From NCBI GenBank assembly GCA_002501135.1, contig DLRQ01000076.1:436-5719 (forward strand): DNA of 5,284 nt, given 5' to 3'. Origin of the DNA: Candidatus Neomicrothrix sp. UBA7884. Lineage in GTDB: Bacteria > Actinomycetota > Acidimicrobiia > Acidimicrobiales > MedAcidi-G1. Shown here piece by piece: positions 1 to 5,284 of the stretch (positions are counted from its first letter, which is position 1; each line of letters opens with the position of its first letter). Made by a program: the position numbers and the translations under genes. The notes under the pieces were generated by a model. That model searched no databases. It worked only from the letters and a program-made list of their open reading frames with translations, and was not told the DNA's origin.

Positions 1-97
1 AGGTTCGCCCCGGAGAGGTTCACCCCTTCGAGATCCGACTAGTGAGGTCTGCCCCTCTGAGGCCCGCCTCTGGTTCGATCGTCCAGCCGTTGACCAC
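1..97 (-). pseudogene. Pentapeptide-repeat protein, N-terminal part, runs off the left edge, apparent frameshift
   Basis: Reading leftward from GTG at 97-95 gives M-V-N-G-W-T-I-E-P-E, then five-residue units AGLRG and ADLTS (codons down to 38). The same frame then meets TGA at 22-20. One base later (codon phase starting at 35) the periodicity resumes as DLEG, VNLSG and ANL to the window edge. Two bases (37-36, CG) stand where one codon, probably GCG for Ala, is expected, so a one-base deletion near 36-37 explains everything. The A(D/N)LxG pattern is the hallmark of pentapeptide-repeat proteins, which fold as a right-handed quadrilateral beta-helix; their functions vary and cannot be named here. 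The short 'NGWTIEP' lead-in before the first repeat is typical of such proteins. GTG 97 was chosen over GTG 100 for its distance from the GGAGG at 107-103. No start codon lies upstream in frame before a stop. The break may be a sequencing error or a real mutation; only about 35 residues are visible. Confidence 0.66.
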
Positions 98-102
98 CAC
101 GG

Positions 103-107
103 CCTCC
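103..107 (-). promoter_or_regulatory. Ribosome binding site for the pentapeptide-repeat gene
   Basis: The minus strand reads GCGGAGGCC directly before GTG-GTG-GTC. The GGAGG core is 5 bases from the GTG at 97 and only 2 bases from the GTG at 100, which favours 97 as the start. It is the best Shine-Dalgarno match in the window. Confidence 0.6.
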
Positions 108-263
108 GCAGTCGTCGACCGTCGCCGGGCACAGCACCGTAGTTCGGAGTAGTTGTGGAGGCTCCCGCACTTATCGGGTGAACCCTCCCGTCAGGGTCCC
201 ATCAGACCCCAGTCCGTGTACGGAGCAGGAAGAACTGCGAACACGCCACAAGACATTCTGGGG

Positions 264-289
264 ACTCTGACCTCTTCCGAGAGCAGAGT
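264..289 (-). terminator. Hairpin just past the small protein gene, possible transcription terminator
   Basis: On the minus strand the arms ACTCTG (289-284) and CAGAGT (269-264) pair perfectly. After one C-T mismatch, TCTC and GAGG add four pairs, one of them G-U, closing a GGAA loop of GNRA type. The hairpin begins 8 bases after the stop of the 298-591 gene, a usual terminator position. What follows is CCCCAGAATGTCTTG, with no clean U-tract, so this is either a U-poor terminator or an mRNA 3'-end stabiliser. Because the arms are symmetrical it could also fold from the other strand. Confidence 0.4.
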
Positions 290-299
290 TCGACCGGTC
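288..299 (+). repeat. 12-base repeat GTTCGACCGGTC, copy 1
   Basis: Identical to 1686-1697 and in the same orientation. This copy overlaps the stop codon of the small protein gene. Similarity continues past the core with one base inserted: AGGCGTTCA here and GGCGTGTCA at the other copy. CGAGAG also lies shortly before both cores, at 278-283 and 1673-1678, with different spacing. No function is assigned. Confidence 0.4.
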
Positions 300-591
300 A
301 GGCGTTCATCTGCTCGCGAAGCTTCATCATGGCCACGGAGTCACCGACCGGCTGGATCTTTGCTGTGCCCGAGGCGACGATCGGGAACAGGCCGGTGAAG
401 ATCTGTGTGACGTCGTCGGCATCTATCACGAAGAAGAAATCATGCCCCGGTGGGTCCACCCAGGCACCGATCACCTCGTTCACGTTCTCGGTGAGCGAGT
501 CCATAACCGCACCGAAGGTGTCGGCGAGGGCGGCCTCGTCGTGAGCCGGACAGGTGTTCTCGTCGTGGTGGTGCGTGACGTGAAAGAGCAT
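298..591 (-). CDS. Small conserved-looking protein of unknown function (97 residues, His/Cys-rich N-terminus)
   Basis: ATG at 591-589, stop TGA at 300-298. The frame is intact and is preceded by AAAGGGG nine bases upstream, which supports the start. The protein is soluble and acidic, with no signal peptide or membrane segment. The first 18 residues carry a striking cluster: H4, H7, H8, H9, D10, C14, H17 and D18. An amphipathic stretch (about 20-40) follows, then 'GAWVDPPGHDFFFVIDADD' (about 42-60) and a C-terminal half ending in an alternating segment and a helix. The layout, N-terminal strand 'MLFHVTH', helix, strand 'FFFVIDAD', helix and strand 'AKIQPV', resembles small ferredoxin-like proteins of the DUF3303 kind, which often start MLFHVT and have a Cys-Pro soon after. 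That assignment is from memory and moderate at best. The His/Cys cluster could bind a metal; this is inference. It follows the hydrolase gene on the same strand after 161 bases, so cotranscription is possible but not shown. Confidence 0.8.
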   Translation of the reverse strand: MLFHVTHHHDENTCPAHDEAALADTFGAVMDSLTENVNEVIGAWVDPPGHDFFFVIDADDVTQIFTGLFPIVASGTAKIQPVGDSVAMMKLREQMNA

Positions 592-600
592 GTCGTGTGT

Positions 601-607
601 CCCCTTT
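601..607 (-). promoter_or_regulatory. Ribosome binding site of the small protein gene
   Basis: The minus strand reads ATCAAAGGGGACACACGAC before the ATG at 591. AAAGGGG is a reasonable Shine-Dalgarno variant at a spacing of 9 bases and supports the chosen start. Confidence 0.5.
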
Positions 608-670
608 GATCATGGCTGCCTCCCCACTGGGGCAACTGAGGCCAAGTTAGACCACGCGGGAAGGGTCGAA

Positions 671-725
671 CGAAGTCGGTGCCGCAAGGCTGACCGAATA
701 CCTATCTCCTGAGCCGTCGACTTCG
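671..725. repeat. 8-base inverted repeat in the gap after the hydrolase gene
   Basis: CGAAGTCG (671-678) is the exact reverse complement of CGACTTCG (718-725), with 39 bases between them. It could form a long-loop stem at the 3' end of the hydrolase transcript or be a spaced operator. An 8-base match in a gap of this size is only mildly unusual, so the functional meaning is uncertain. Confidence 0.3.
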
Positions 726-752
726 AGGACCGCATCCGACAGACCCCCAGCC

Positions 753-1592
753 TCAGCGACCGTGGCCCCTCAGCCAGCTGAGCAGGGCGTCGGCCACCGC
801 CTCCGGCTGCTCAGGGAGCAGTGCGTGGCCGGCGTCTGCCGCGGCCACCAACGTCGCACGCTCACCCAGGCGCTCCACAATGTCGTCTGCGTTGGCGGGC
901 AGGGCCACCACGTCATCTGCAGGCTGGAGCACCAGCACATCGGCGCTGCCTGCCTTCCACCACACGCCTGGATCATCGGCTTCGACCGCCCTCCCCTGGA
1001 GTTAGGCAACTGCAGGAAACCAGCCTCCCTCCCACACCGACGCATCGTTGCCCGACGCAAAGAAGGCTGTGTCCACTGCAGCTATATGTTCCCCGGGTGT
1101 TGCGTCGGTGTCGAAGACCCGCCTGAGTGCCGCCATGTGCTCGGGTGCCGGCCTGACCTGTCCTCCGCAGGCCAGGAGTACAACGCCGGCGACGAACTCC
1201 GGGTGCCGGGTGGCCACCAGCCGCGCCAGCCGGTTGCCGAAGGCGTGACCGACAATGGTCGCCGGAGCCAGGCCCAGAGCCTCGATCACGAAAACTGCGT
1301 CGTCGGCAAGGTCGCCCATGGATACGCCCTCCAGTGACCCGGTGCTGCCACCTATCCCCCTTGGCTCCGGGGCGACAGCCCTGTAGCCCCTGGCAGCGAT
1401 TCGTTGTACGAGGCCATCAAAGTCGGATGCTCCCCTGCCAATAGAGGGCAGCATCACCGCGGGGTGTCCAGATCCGATCGAGTGGACCTGGATCGGACCG
1501 GCTGGGCCCTCCACCACGAGCGTCGCCCCGGCTCCGGCAGGGCTGGGTGACACCGTCCCGGCCACTGCCGGATCGCTGCTGTCGCTCACCAT
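753..1592 (-). pseudogene. Alpha/beta-hydrolase-fold protein, frame interrupted by one in-frame TAA
   Basis: One reading phase on the minus strand runs from ATG 1592 to TGA 755-753: 279 codons, the usual size for a single-domain alpha/beta hydrolase. It is broken only by TAA at 1004-1002 (codon 197). Before the stop come the strand 3/oxyanion region 'VMLPSIGRGASDF' (47-59), the 'PEPRGIGGS' loop (75-83) and the nucleophile elbow 'VGHAFGNR' (114-121). After it come 'VLVLQPADDVVA' (219-230), with D227 the likely acid, and 'DAGHALLPEQP' (253-263), with H256 the catalytic-histidine position. Homology therefore continues across the stop without a phase change; CAA (Gln) to TAA would suffice. The elbow has Ala117 where classical members have Ser/Asp/Cys; 'GHAFGNR' recurs, as I recall, in a bacterial subgroup, so this is probably ancestral and not part of the decay. 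The substrate is unknown. A GTG at 1649 would add 19 unconvincing residues. No clear ribosome site precedes ATG 1592. The gene is divergent to the 5-oxoprolinase. It may be a pseudogene, a strain variant or a sequence error. Confidence 0.82.
1002..1004 (-). other. In-frame premature TAA within the alpha/beta-hydrolase gene
   Basis: The codons around it read GCA-GTT-GCC-TAA-CTC-CAG-GGG on the minus strand. The N-terminal 196 residues and the C-terminal 82 residues lie in the same phase on either side. Ribosomes stopping here would give a product without the acid and histidine of the fold. A restart at GTG 965 (VWWKAG) would give only a C-terminal fragment and has no ribosome site that I recognise. 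Confidence 0.85.
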
Positions 1593-1718
1593 GAGCCGAT
1601 TGTCGCGTACAGGTCCGATTCCCCTGTAACCGGAACGGCGTCTGGGCACACATCACGGTAACCATGAAGCCACGAGAGGCGTTTCGTTCGACCGGTCGGC
1701 GTGTCAGACTCCCCCGCC
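1593..1718. promoter_or_regulatory. Divergent intergenic region between the hydrolase and 5-oxoprolinase genes
   Basis: Both flanking genes start from this 126-base stretch, so it must hold both promoters unless one gene is read from further away. Neither start has a convincing Shine-Dalgarno sequence: CCCCCGCC precedes the plus-strand ATG at 1719, and GACAATCGGCTC precedes the minus-strand ATG at 1592. Leaderless transcripts, common in actinobacteria, would explain this. A weak plus-strand pair, TTGTCG (1600-1605) and TGTAAC (1625-1630) with 19-base spacing, is the best -35/-10 that I see, and it is not strong. The hexamer GTAACC occurs at 1626-1631 and 1658-1663. Confidence 0.4.
1686..1697 (+). 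repeat. 12-base repeat GTTCGACCGGTC, copy 2
   Basis: Second exact copy of the 288-299 element, 22 bases before the 5-oxoprolinase ATG. Its left part, TTCGTTCGACC (1683-1693), is also present inverted as GGTCGAACGAA at 664-674. The element thus occurs at three gene junctions of the window and, by eye, in none of the gene interiors. Confidence 0.4.
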
Positions 1719-4700
1719 ATGGCCGAGCATTCAGCCGGATGGCAGTTCTGGATCGATCGAGGTGGCACGTTCACCGACATTGTTGCTCGCCGCCCTGACG
1801 GCTCGATCACAGCCCACAAACTGCTATCGGAGAACCCGCGACAGTATCCGGATGCCGCTGTCGCCGGCATCAGACATGTTCTCGACCTCGGCGCCGACGA
1901 GCCCCTTCCCTCGGGGATGATCGACAGCGTAAAAATGGGCACGACAGTTGCCACGAATGCGCTGCTTGAACGCCAGGGTGAACCCACCCTTCTGGTCGTG
2001 ACCCGGGGGTTCGCCGACGCCCTCCGGATCGGCTACCAGGCCCGCCCGGAACTGTTCGCACTCGACCTCGTCCTGCCCGAGATGCTCTACAGGGAGGTAG
2101 TCGAGGTTGACGAGCGGATGGGCGCTCGAGGTGAGGTCCTCACACCACTCGACCTGGAACAGGCCCGCTCAGACCTGACCCGGGCCTACGGGTCGGGGCT
2201 CTCCTCTGTCGCCATCGCCCTCACCCACGGCTACCGCTACACCGAGCATGAGGAGGCGCTGGCCTCCCTCGCCGAGGAGGTCGGCTTCACACAAGTGTCG
2301 GTCAGTCACAGGGTCAGCCCACTGATGAAGTTGGTGTCGCGCGGCGACACGACGGTCGTCGACGCATACCTCTCACCGGTGCTGCGGCGATACGTGAACC
2401 AGGTAGAGGAGCAGCTGTCAGCCGGAGGTGGCGAGGGTGACTCCCCTCTGCTCATGTTCATGCAGTCCAACGGCGGGCTCACCGACGCCAGGCACTTCCA
2501 GGGAAAGGACGCCCTGTTGTCGGGGCCGGCAGGTGGTGTCGTAGGAATGGTCGCCACGGCCGGTGAGGCCGGCTTCGACCGGCTCATCGGCTTCGACATG
2601 GGTGGCACCTCGACAGACGTATCCCACTATGGCGGCGAGCTGGAACGCACCTACGAGACCGAGGTGGCGGGAGTTCGGGTGCGGGCCCCGATGATGCTCA
2701 TCCACACCGTTGCCGCAGGCGGCGGCTCGATCGTCCACTTCGACGGTGCGCGAATGCGGGTGGGCCCCGACTCGGCCGGCGCCGACCCGGGCCCGGCCTG
2801 CTACGGCAATGGTGGTCCCCTCACGATCACCGACTGCAACGTGATGCTGGGTCGGCTACGTCCCGAGTTCTTCCCGGCGGTGTTCGGCCCGGGCGGAGAC
2901 CAGCCTCTCAACATGGAGGTGGTCCACCGTCTGTTCACTTCCCTCACCGCTGAGGTTGCCGCTGCCACCGGCACCCCGACCACTGCCGAGGAACTGGCTG
3001 AGGGGTTTCTCACCATCGCTGTCGAGAACATGGCGAACGCAATCAAGAAGATCTCGGTACAGCGCGGCCACGACGTAACTGGCTACGTGCTCGTCTGCTT
3101 CGGTGGAGCCGGAGGCCAGCATGCATGCCTGGTGGCAGACCGTCTGGGTATCGAAAAGGTTCTGGTGCATCCACACGCCGGCGTGCTCTCCGCTCTCGGG
3201 ATCGGCCTGGCCGACGTGCGCACTGTGAACGACGAATCGGTGGAGTCGGATCTGTCCGATGAGACCCTCACCGCGGTCCTCGAGGTCACCGGGCGCCTCG
3301 AACAGGCTGGTCGGGCCACGGTCGCAGCGCAGGGGGTGGACGACGATCAGATCGAGGCGTTTGCCCGTCTTGCCGTCCGATATGACGGCAGCGACACATC
3401 CCTGCACGTGCCGCTGGGCCCGGTCGGCGACGTCGTTGCGGCCTTTGAGGCCGCCCACCACTCCAGGTTCGGTTTCACTTCACCCGGCAAGTCGATGATC
3501 GTCGAGTCCTCCCAGGTTGAGGTGGTGGGGCACTCCGACACCGTCGCCTCAACCGTCGCACGGGCCGAAGTTGGTGAGTCCGGTCCCCTGGGTGTGTTCA
3601 CCTCGGTAATGGACGGCAGGACCTACGACACCCCGTTCGTGGACCGCGAAACCCTCCCAGCCGGCAGCGCTGTGGACGGTCCCGCCGTGGTCATCGAGGC
3701 CAACTCAACGACGGTCCTCGAACCGGGCTGGCAGGCAGTAGTCCGCGACACGGGCGACCTGCTCGTGTCACGGGTCGTCCCCCGCCCCGACCAGGTTCGT
3801 CTTGGAACCGACCAGGCTGACCCGGTCCAGTTGGAGATCTTCAACAACCTGTTCATGAACGTGGCCGAGCAGATGGGCCTGGTCCTCGAGAACACGGCCG
3901 TCTCGGTCAACATCAAGGAGCGCCTGGACTTCTCTTGTGCCATCTTCGACCCGACCGGCGACCTCATCGCCAACGCTCCCCACATGCCCGTCCACCTGGG
4001 CTCGATGAGCGAGACCATCAAGTCGGTGATCGCCCAAAACTCCGAACCGGGTGATCACCAGCCCAGCCACATGTCACCGGGCGATGTCTTCGTCTTGAAC
4101 GCCCCCTACAACGGTGGCACCCACCTGCCGGACATCACTGTGGTCAAACCTGTCTTCGAGGGTGGCGAGATCATCTTCTACGTGGCCTCCCGGGGCCACC
4201 ACGCCGACGTGGGTGGGATGACGCCGGGTTCGGCGCCAGCCAACTCCACCTCGGTCGAGCAGGAGGGGGTGTTGTTGAACGGCGAGAAACTGGTCGAGGA
4301 CGGCGTGTTCCTCGAAGATGACCTGAGGGAACTTCTGGCAACGGGCCCCTACCCGGCCCGCAGCCCCGATCAGAACGTGGCGGACCTGAAAGCCCAGGTG
4401 GCTGCATGCGAGAAGGGCACGATCGAACTGCTCAAGGTGGTCGACCACTACAGCCTCGATGTTGTGCACGCCTACATGGCCCACGTGAAGCGAAACGCCG
4501 AGGACTCCGTCCGACGTCTGATCGGAACACTCAGCGACTGCTCGTTCACCTACGGGACCGACGACGGCCACCAGGTGTCGGTATCGATCACCGTCAACCG
4601 GGCGGCCGGTTCTGCAACCATCGACTTCACCGGAACCAGCGGCCCCCACCCAGGCAACTACAACGCCCCCGAGGCCGTCTGCCAGGCCGCAGTGCTCTAC

Positions 4701-5284
4701 GTGTTCCGCTGCATGGTCGATGACGACATCCCGCTCAACGCCGGCTGCATGGAGCCCCTCAACCTGATTCTGCCGTCTCCCAGCATGATCAGCCCCGTGT
4801 ATCCGGCTGCGGTCATCGCCGGCAACGTCGAGACCTCACAACTGATCGTTGACACCCTGTTCGGGGCACTCGGGGTGATGGCCGCACCGCAGGGAACCAT
4901 GAACAACTTCATCTGGGGCAACGACCGCTACCAGTACTACGAGACCATCTGCGGCGGGGCGGGAGCCACCGCCGGACGGGACGGCTGCGACGCCGTCCAC
5001 ACCCACATGACCAACTCCCGCCTCACCGATCCCGAGGTCCTGGAGTGGCGCTACCCGGTGGTTCTGGAGAGCTTCGCTATCCGACGAGGGTCAGGAGGTG
5101 CTGGCGCCCACAGGGGCGGTGACGGCACTGTGAGGCGTATGCGCTTCAACGATTCGGTCACAGTGAGCCTGCTCACCTCCCACCGCGTGGTCCCTCCGTA
5201 CGGGATGGCTGGAGGTGAACCGGGTAAGACAGGTGTGAACGTGGTCATCCGCTCAGATGGAAGCAGCGAGCCACTTAGCGGTAC
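1719..5284 (+). CDS. oplA: ATP-dependent 5-oxoprolinase, fused HyuA/HyuB type (C-terminus beyond the window)
   Basis: Cytosolic enzyme that hydrolyses 5-oxo-L-proline to L-glutamate using ATP, salvaging pyroglutamate. The frame is open for 1188 codons to the window end; relatives have about 1200-1290 residues, so only the tail is missing. The hydantoinase A N-terminal domain (about 10-190) opens with 'FWIDRGGTFTDIVAR' (10-24), whose D-R-G-G-T-F-T-D is typical of fused oxoprolinases, and has 'KMGTTVATNALLER' (72-85). The hydantoinase A domain (about 210-540) has 'MQSNGGL' (248-254), 'SGPAGGV' (268-274), a second phosphate-binding 'FDMGGTSTDVS' (292-302), 'AAGGGS' (332-337), 'GPDSAGADPGPACYG' (349-363) and 'FGGAGGQHA' (461-469). 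A linker domain leads to the hydantoinase B part (about 700 on), with 'NIKERLDFSCAIFD' (731-744), 'HMPVHLGSM' (755-763), 'GTHLPDIT' (800-807), 'SRGHHADVGG' (824-833), 'NVETSQ' (1036-1041) and 'HTHMTNSRLTDPE' (1094-1106). ATG 1719 places the first motif at the family's usual distance from the N-terminus. GTG 1701, six codons upstream in frame, is possible; neither has a ribosome site. A fused hydantoinase or other cyclic-amide hydrolase is the alternative, less likely given the RGGTFTD motif. Confidence 0.93.
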   Translation, partial: MAEHSAGWQFWIDRGGTFTDIVARRPDGSITAHKLLSENPRQYPDAAVAGIRHVLDLGADEPLPSGMIDSVKMGTTVATNALLERQGEPTLLVVTRGFADALRIGYQARPELFALDLVLPEMLYREVVEVDERMGARGEVLTPLDLEQARSDLTRAYGSGLSSVAIALTHGYRYTEHEEALASLAEEVGFTQVSVSHRVSPLMKLVSRGDTTVVDAYLSPVLRRYVNQVEEQLSAGGGEGDSPLLMFMQSNGGLTDARHFQGKDALLSGPAGGVVGMVATAGEAGFDRLIGFDMGGTSTDVSHYGGELERTYETEVAGVRVRAPMMLIHTVAAGGGSIVHFDGARMRVGPDSAGADPGPACYGNGGPLTITDCNVMLGRLRPEFFPAVFGPGGDQPLNMEVVHRLFTSLTAEVAAATGTPTTAEELAEGFLTIAVENMANAIKKISVQRGHDVTGYVLVCFGGAGGQHACLVADRLGIEKVLVHPHAGVLSALGIGLADVRTVNDESVESDLSDETLTAVLEVTGRLEQAGRATVAAQGVDDDQIEAFARLAVRYDGSDTSLHVPLGPVGDVVAAFEAAHHSRFGFTSPGKSMIVESSQVEVVGHSDTVASTVARAEVGESGPLGVFTSVMDGRTYDTPFVDRETLPAGSAVDGPAVVIEANSTTVLEPGWQAVVRDTGDLLVSRVVPRPDQVRLGTDQADPVQLEIFNNLFMNVAEQMGLVLENTAVSVNIKERLDFSCAIFDPTGDLIANAPHMPVHLGSMSETIKSVIAQNSEPGDHQPSHMSPGDVFVLNAPYNGGTHLPDITVVKPVFEGGEIIFYVASRGHHADVGGMTPGSAPANSTSVEQEGVLLNGEKLVEDGVFLEDDLRELLATGPYPARSPDQNVADLKAQVAACEKGTIELLKVVDHYSLDVVHAYMAHVKRNAEDSVRRLIGTLSDCSFTYGTDDGHQVSVSITVNRAAGSATIDFTGTSGPHPGNYNAPEAVCQAAVLYVFRCMVDDDIPLNAGCMEPLNLILPSPSMISPVYPAAVIAGNVETSQLIVDTLFGALGVMAAPQGTMNNFIWGNDRYQYYETICGGAGATAGRDGCDAVHTHMTNSRLTDPEVLEWRYPVVLESFAIRRGSGGAGAHRGGDGTVRRMRFNDSVTVSLLTSHRVVPPYGMAGGEPGKTGVNVVIRSDGSSEPLSG

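Larger units (their letters stand above)
98..297. other. Intergenic region between the small protein gene and the pentapeptide-repeat gene
   Basis: These 200 bases contain no convincing gene on either strand. Open frames crossing them lack a recognisable protein pattern. They hold the hairpin at 264-289 and the GGAGG at 103-107. Two small stems also occur: GGGTC (194-198) with GACCC (205-209) around a 6-base loop, and GGGT (176-179) with ACCC (182-185). The second stem overlaps CGGG (175-178) and CCCG (187-190). They would lie in the leader of the pentapeptide-repeat gene if transcription starts upstream of them. I found no persuasive -35/-10 pair and no tRNA fold, although one strand contains GGGTTCACCC, which superficially resembles a T-arm. 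Confidence 0.6.
592..752. other. Intergenic region upstream of the small protein gene
   Basis: These 161 bases have no gene that I can support. Besides the ribosome site there is a GC palindrome, CCCC-ACT-GGGG (622-632), which can be extended with TGCC (617-620) and GGCA (631-634) as an alternative pairing. A possible minus-strand -10 element, TAACTT, sits at 649-644, about 53 bases before the start codon, which would place the palindrome in the 5' leader. No good -35 box accompanies it, so the promoter is a weak guess. I saw no U-tracted terminator for the hydrolase gene that ends at 753. Confidence 0.45.

Noticed and set aside
170..230. Possible tRNA, because one strand contains GGGTTCACCC, which resembles a T-arm
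   Set aside because: No acceptor stem, D-arm or anticodon arm could be folded around it at proper spacing.
664..679. Possible LexA/SOS-like box (TCGAAC near 666-671)
   Set aside because: The actinobacterial-type box needs TCGAAC, four bases, then GTTCGA. Here the second half reads TCGGTG, and no partner half exists at the other GTTCGA sites either.
762..1337. 191-residue open frame on the plus strand across the hydrolase gene
   Set aside because: It opposes the hydrolase frame, which carries recognisable motifs on both sides of its stop. The plus-strand product is Cys/His/Arg-rich and unlike a real protein.
1587..1649. GTG at 1649 as the hydrolase start
   Set aside because: It adds 19 residues rich in Arg with no hydrolase character and no ribosome site. 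ATG 1592 begins a sequence better suited to the family's N-terminus.
1626..1663. Two GTAACC hexamers 32 bases apart as an operator pair
   Set aside because: A repeated hexamer is expected by chance in a 126-base gap, and the flanks share nothing further.
1664..1797. Short plus-strand open frame from ATG 1664 that overlaps the 5-oxoprolinase start
   Set aside because: It is about 44 Arg-rich residues with no ribosome site, and it runs into the body of the enzyme gene out of frame. It looks like an accident of composition.
2856..3461. 201-residue open frame on the minus strand inside the 5-oxoprolinase gene
   Set aside because: It lies antisense to a continuous, motif-rich coding frame and shows no family pattern of its own. 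High-GC genes commonly leave such open antisense frames.
4074..4649. 191-residue open frame on the minus strand inside the 5-oxoprolinase gene
   Set aside because: Antisense shadow of the hydantoinase B domain. Its apparent His/Val/Gly richness mirrors the codons of the sense strand.

Overview
The window is GC-rich DNA (about 60% or more by eye) with dense gene packing and GTG/ATG starts, some preceded by purine-rich ribosome sites and some not. The gene set fits a high-GC free-living bacterium. An actinobacterial origin, for example an Acidimicrobiia-like lineage, is a guess from protein style only; there is no rRNA, tRNA or lineage marker to settle it.

Layout. Three genes point left on the minus strand and one large gene points right. 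From the left edge: (1) the start of a pentapeptide-repeat protein (97 to <1, minus), with an apparent one-base deletion near 36-37; (2) a 200-base intergenic stretch with a hairpin just past the next gene's stop; (3) a small intact 97-residue protein of unknown function with a His/Cys-rich N-terminus (298-591, minus); (4) a 161-base gap carrying that gene's ribosome site and short palindromes; (5) an alpha/beta-hydrolase-fold gene (753-1592, minus) whose single reading frame is cut by an in-frame TAA at 1002-1004; (6) a 126-base divergent gap; (7) a fused ATP-dependent 5-oxoprolinase (1719 to >5284, plus). I followed the last gene codon by codon and found it open for 1188 residues, with only its extreme C-terminus outside the window.

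How they work together. Only the 5-oxoprolinase has a clear biochemical role: ATP-driven opening of 5-oxo-L-proline (pyroglutamate) to L-glutamate, which salvages spontaneously cyclised glutamine and glutathione-derived oxoproline. Nothing ties the minus-strand genes to that pathway beyond the shared divergent region with the hydrolase. I see no phage, transposon, CRISPR, toxin-antitoxin or biosynthetic system here. The points most worth checking are the two broken frames on the minus strand beside a flawless 3.6-kb gene, the alanine in place of the nucleophile in the hydrolase, and a 12-base repeat found in two gene junctions, with its core inverted in a third.
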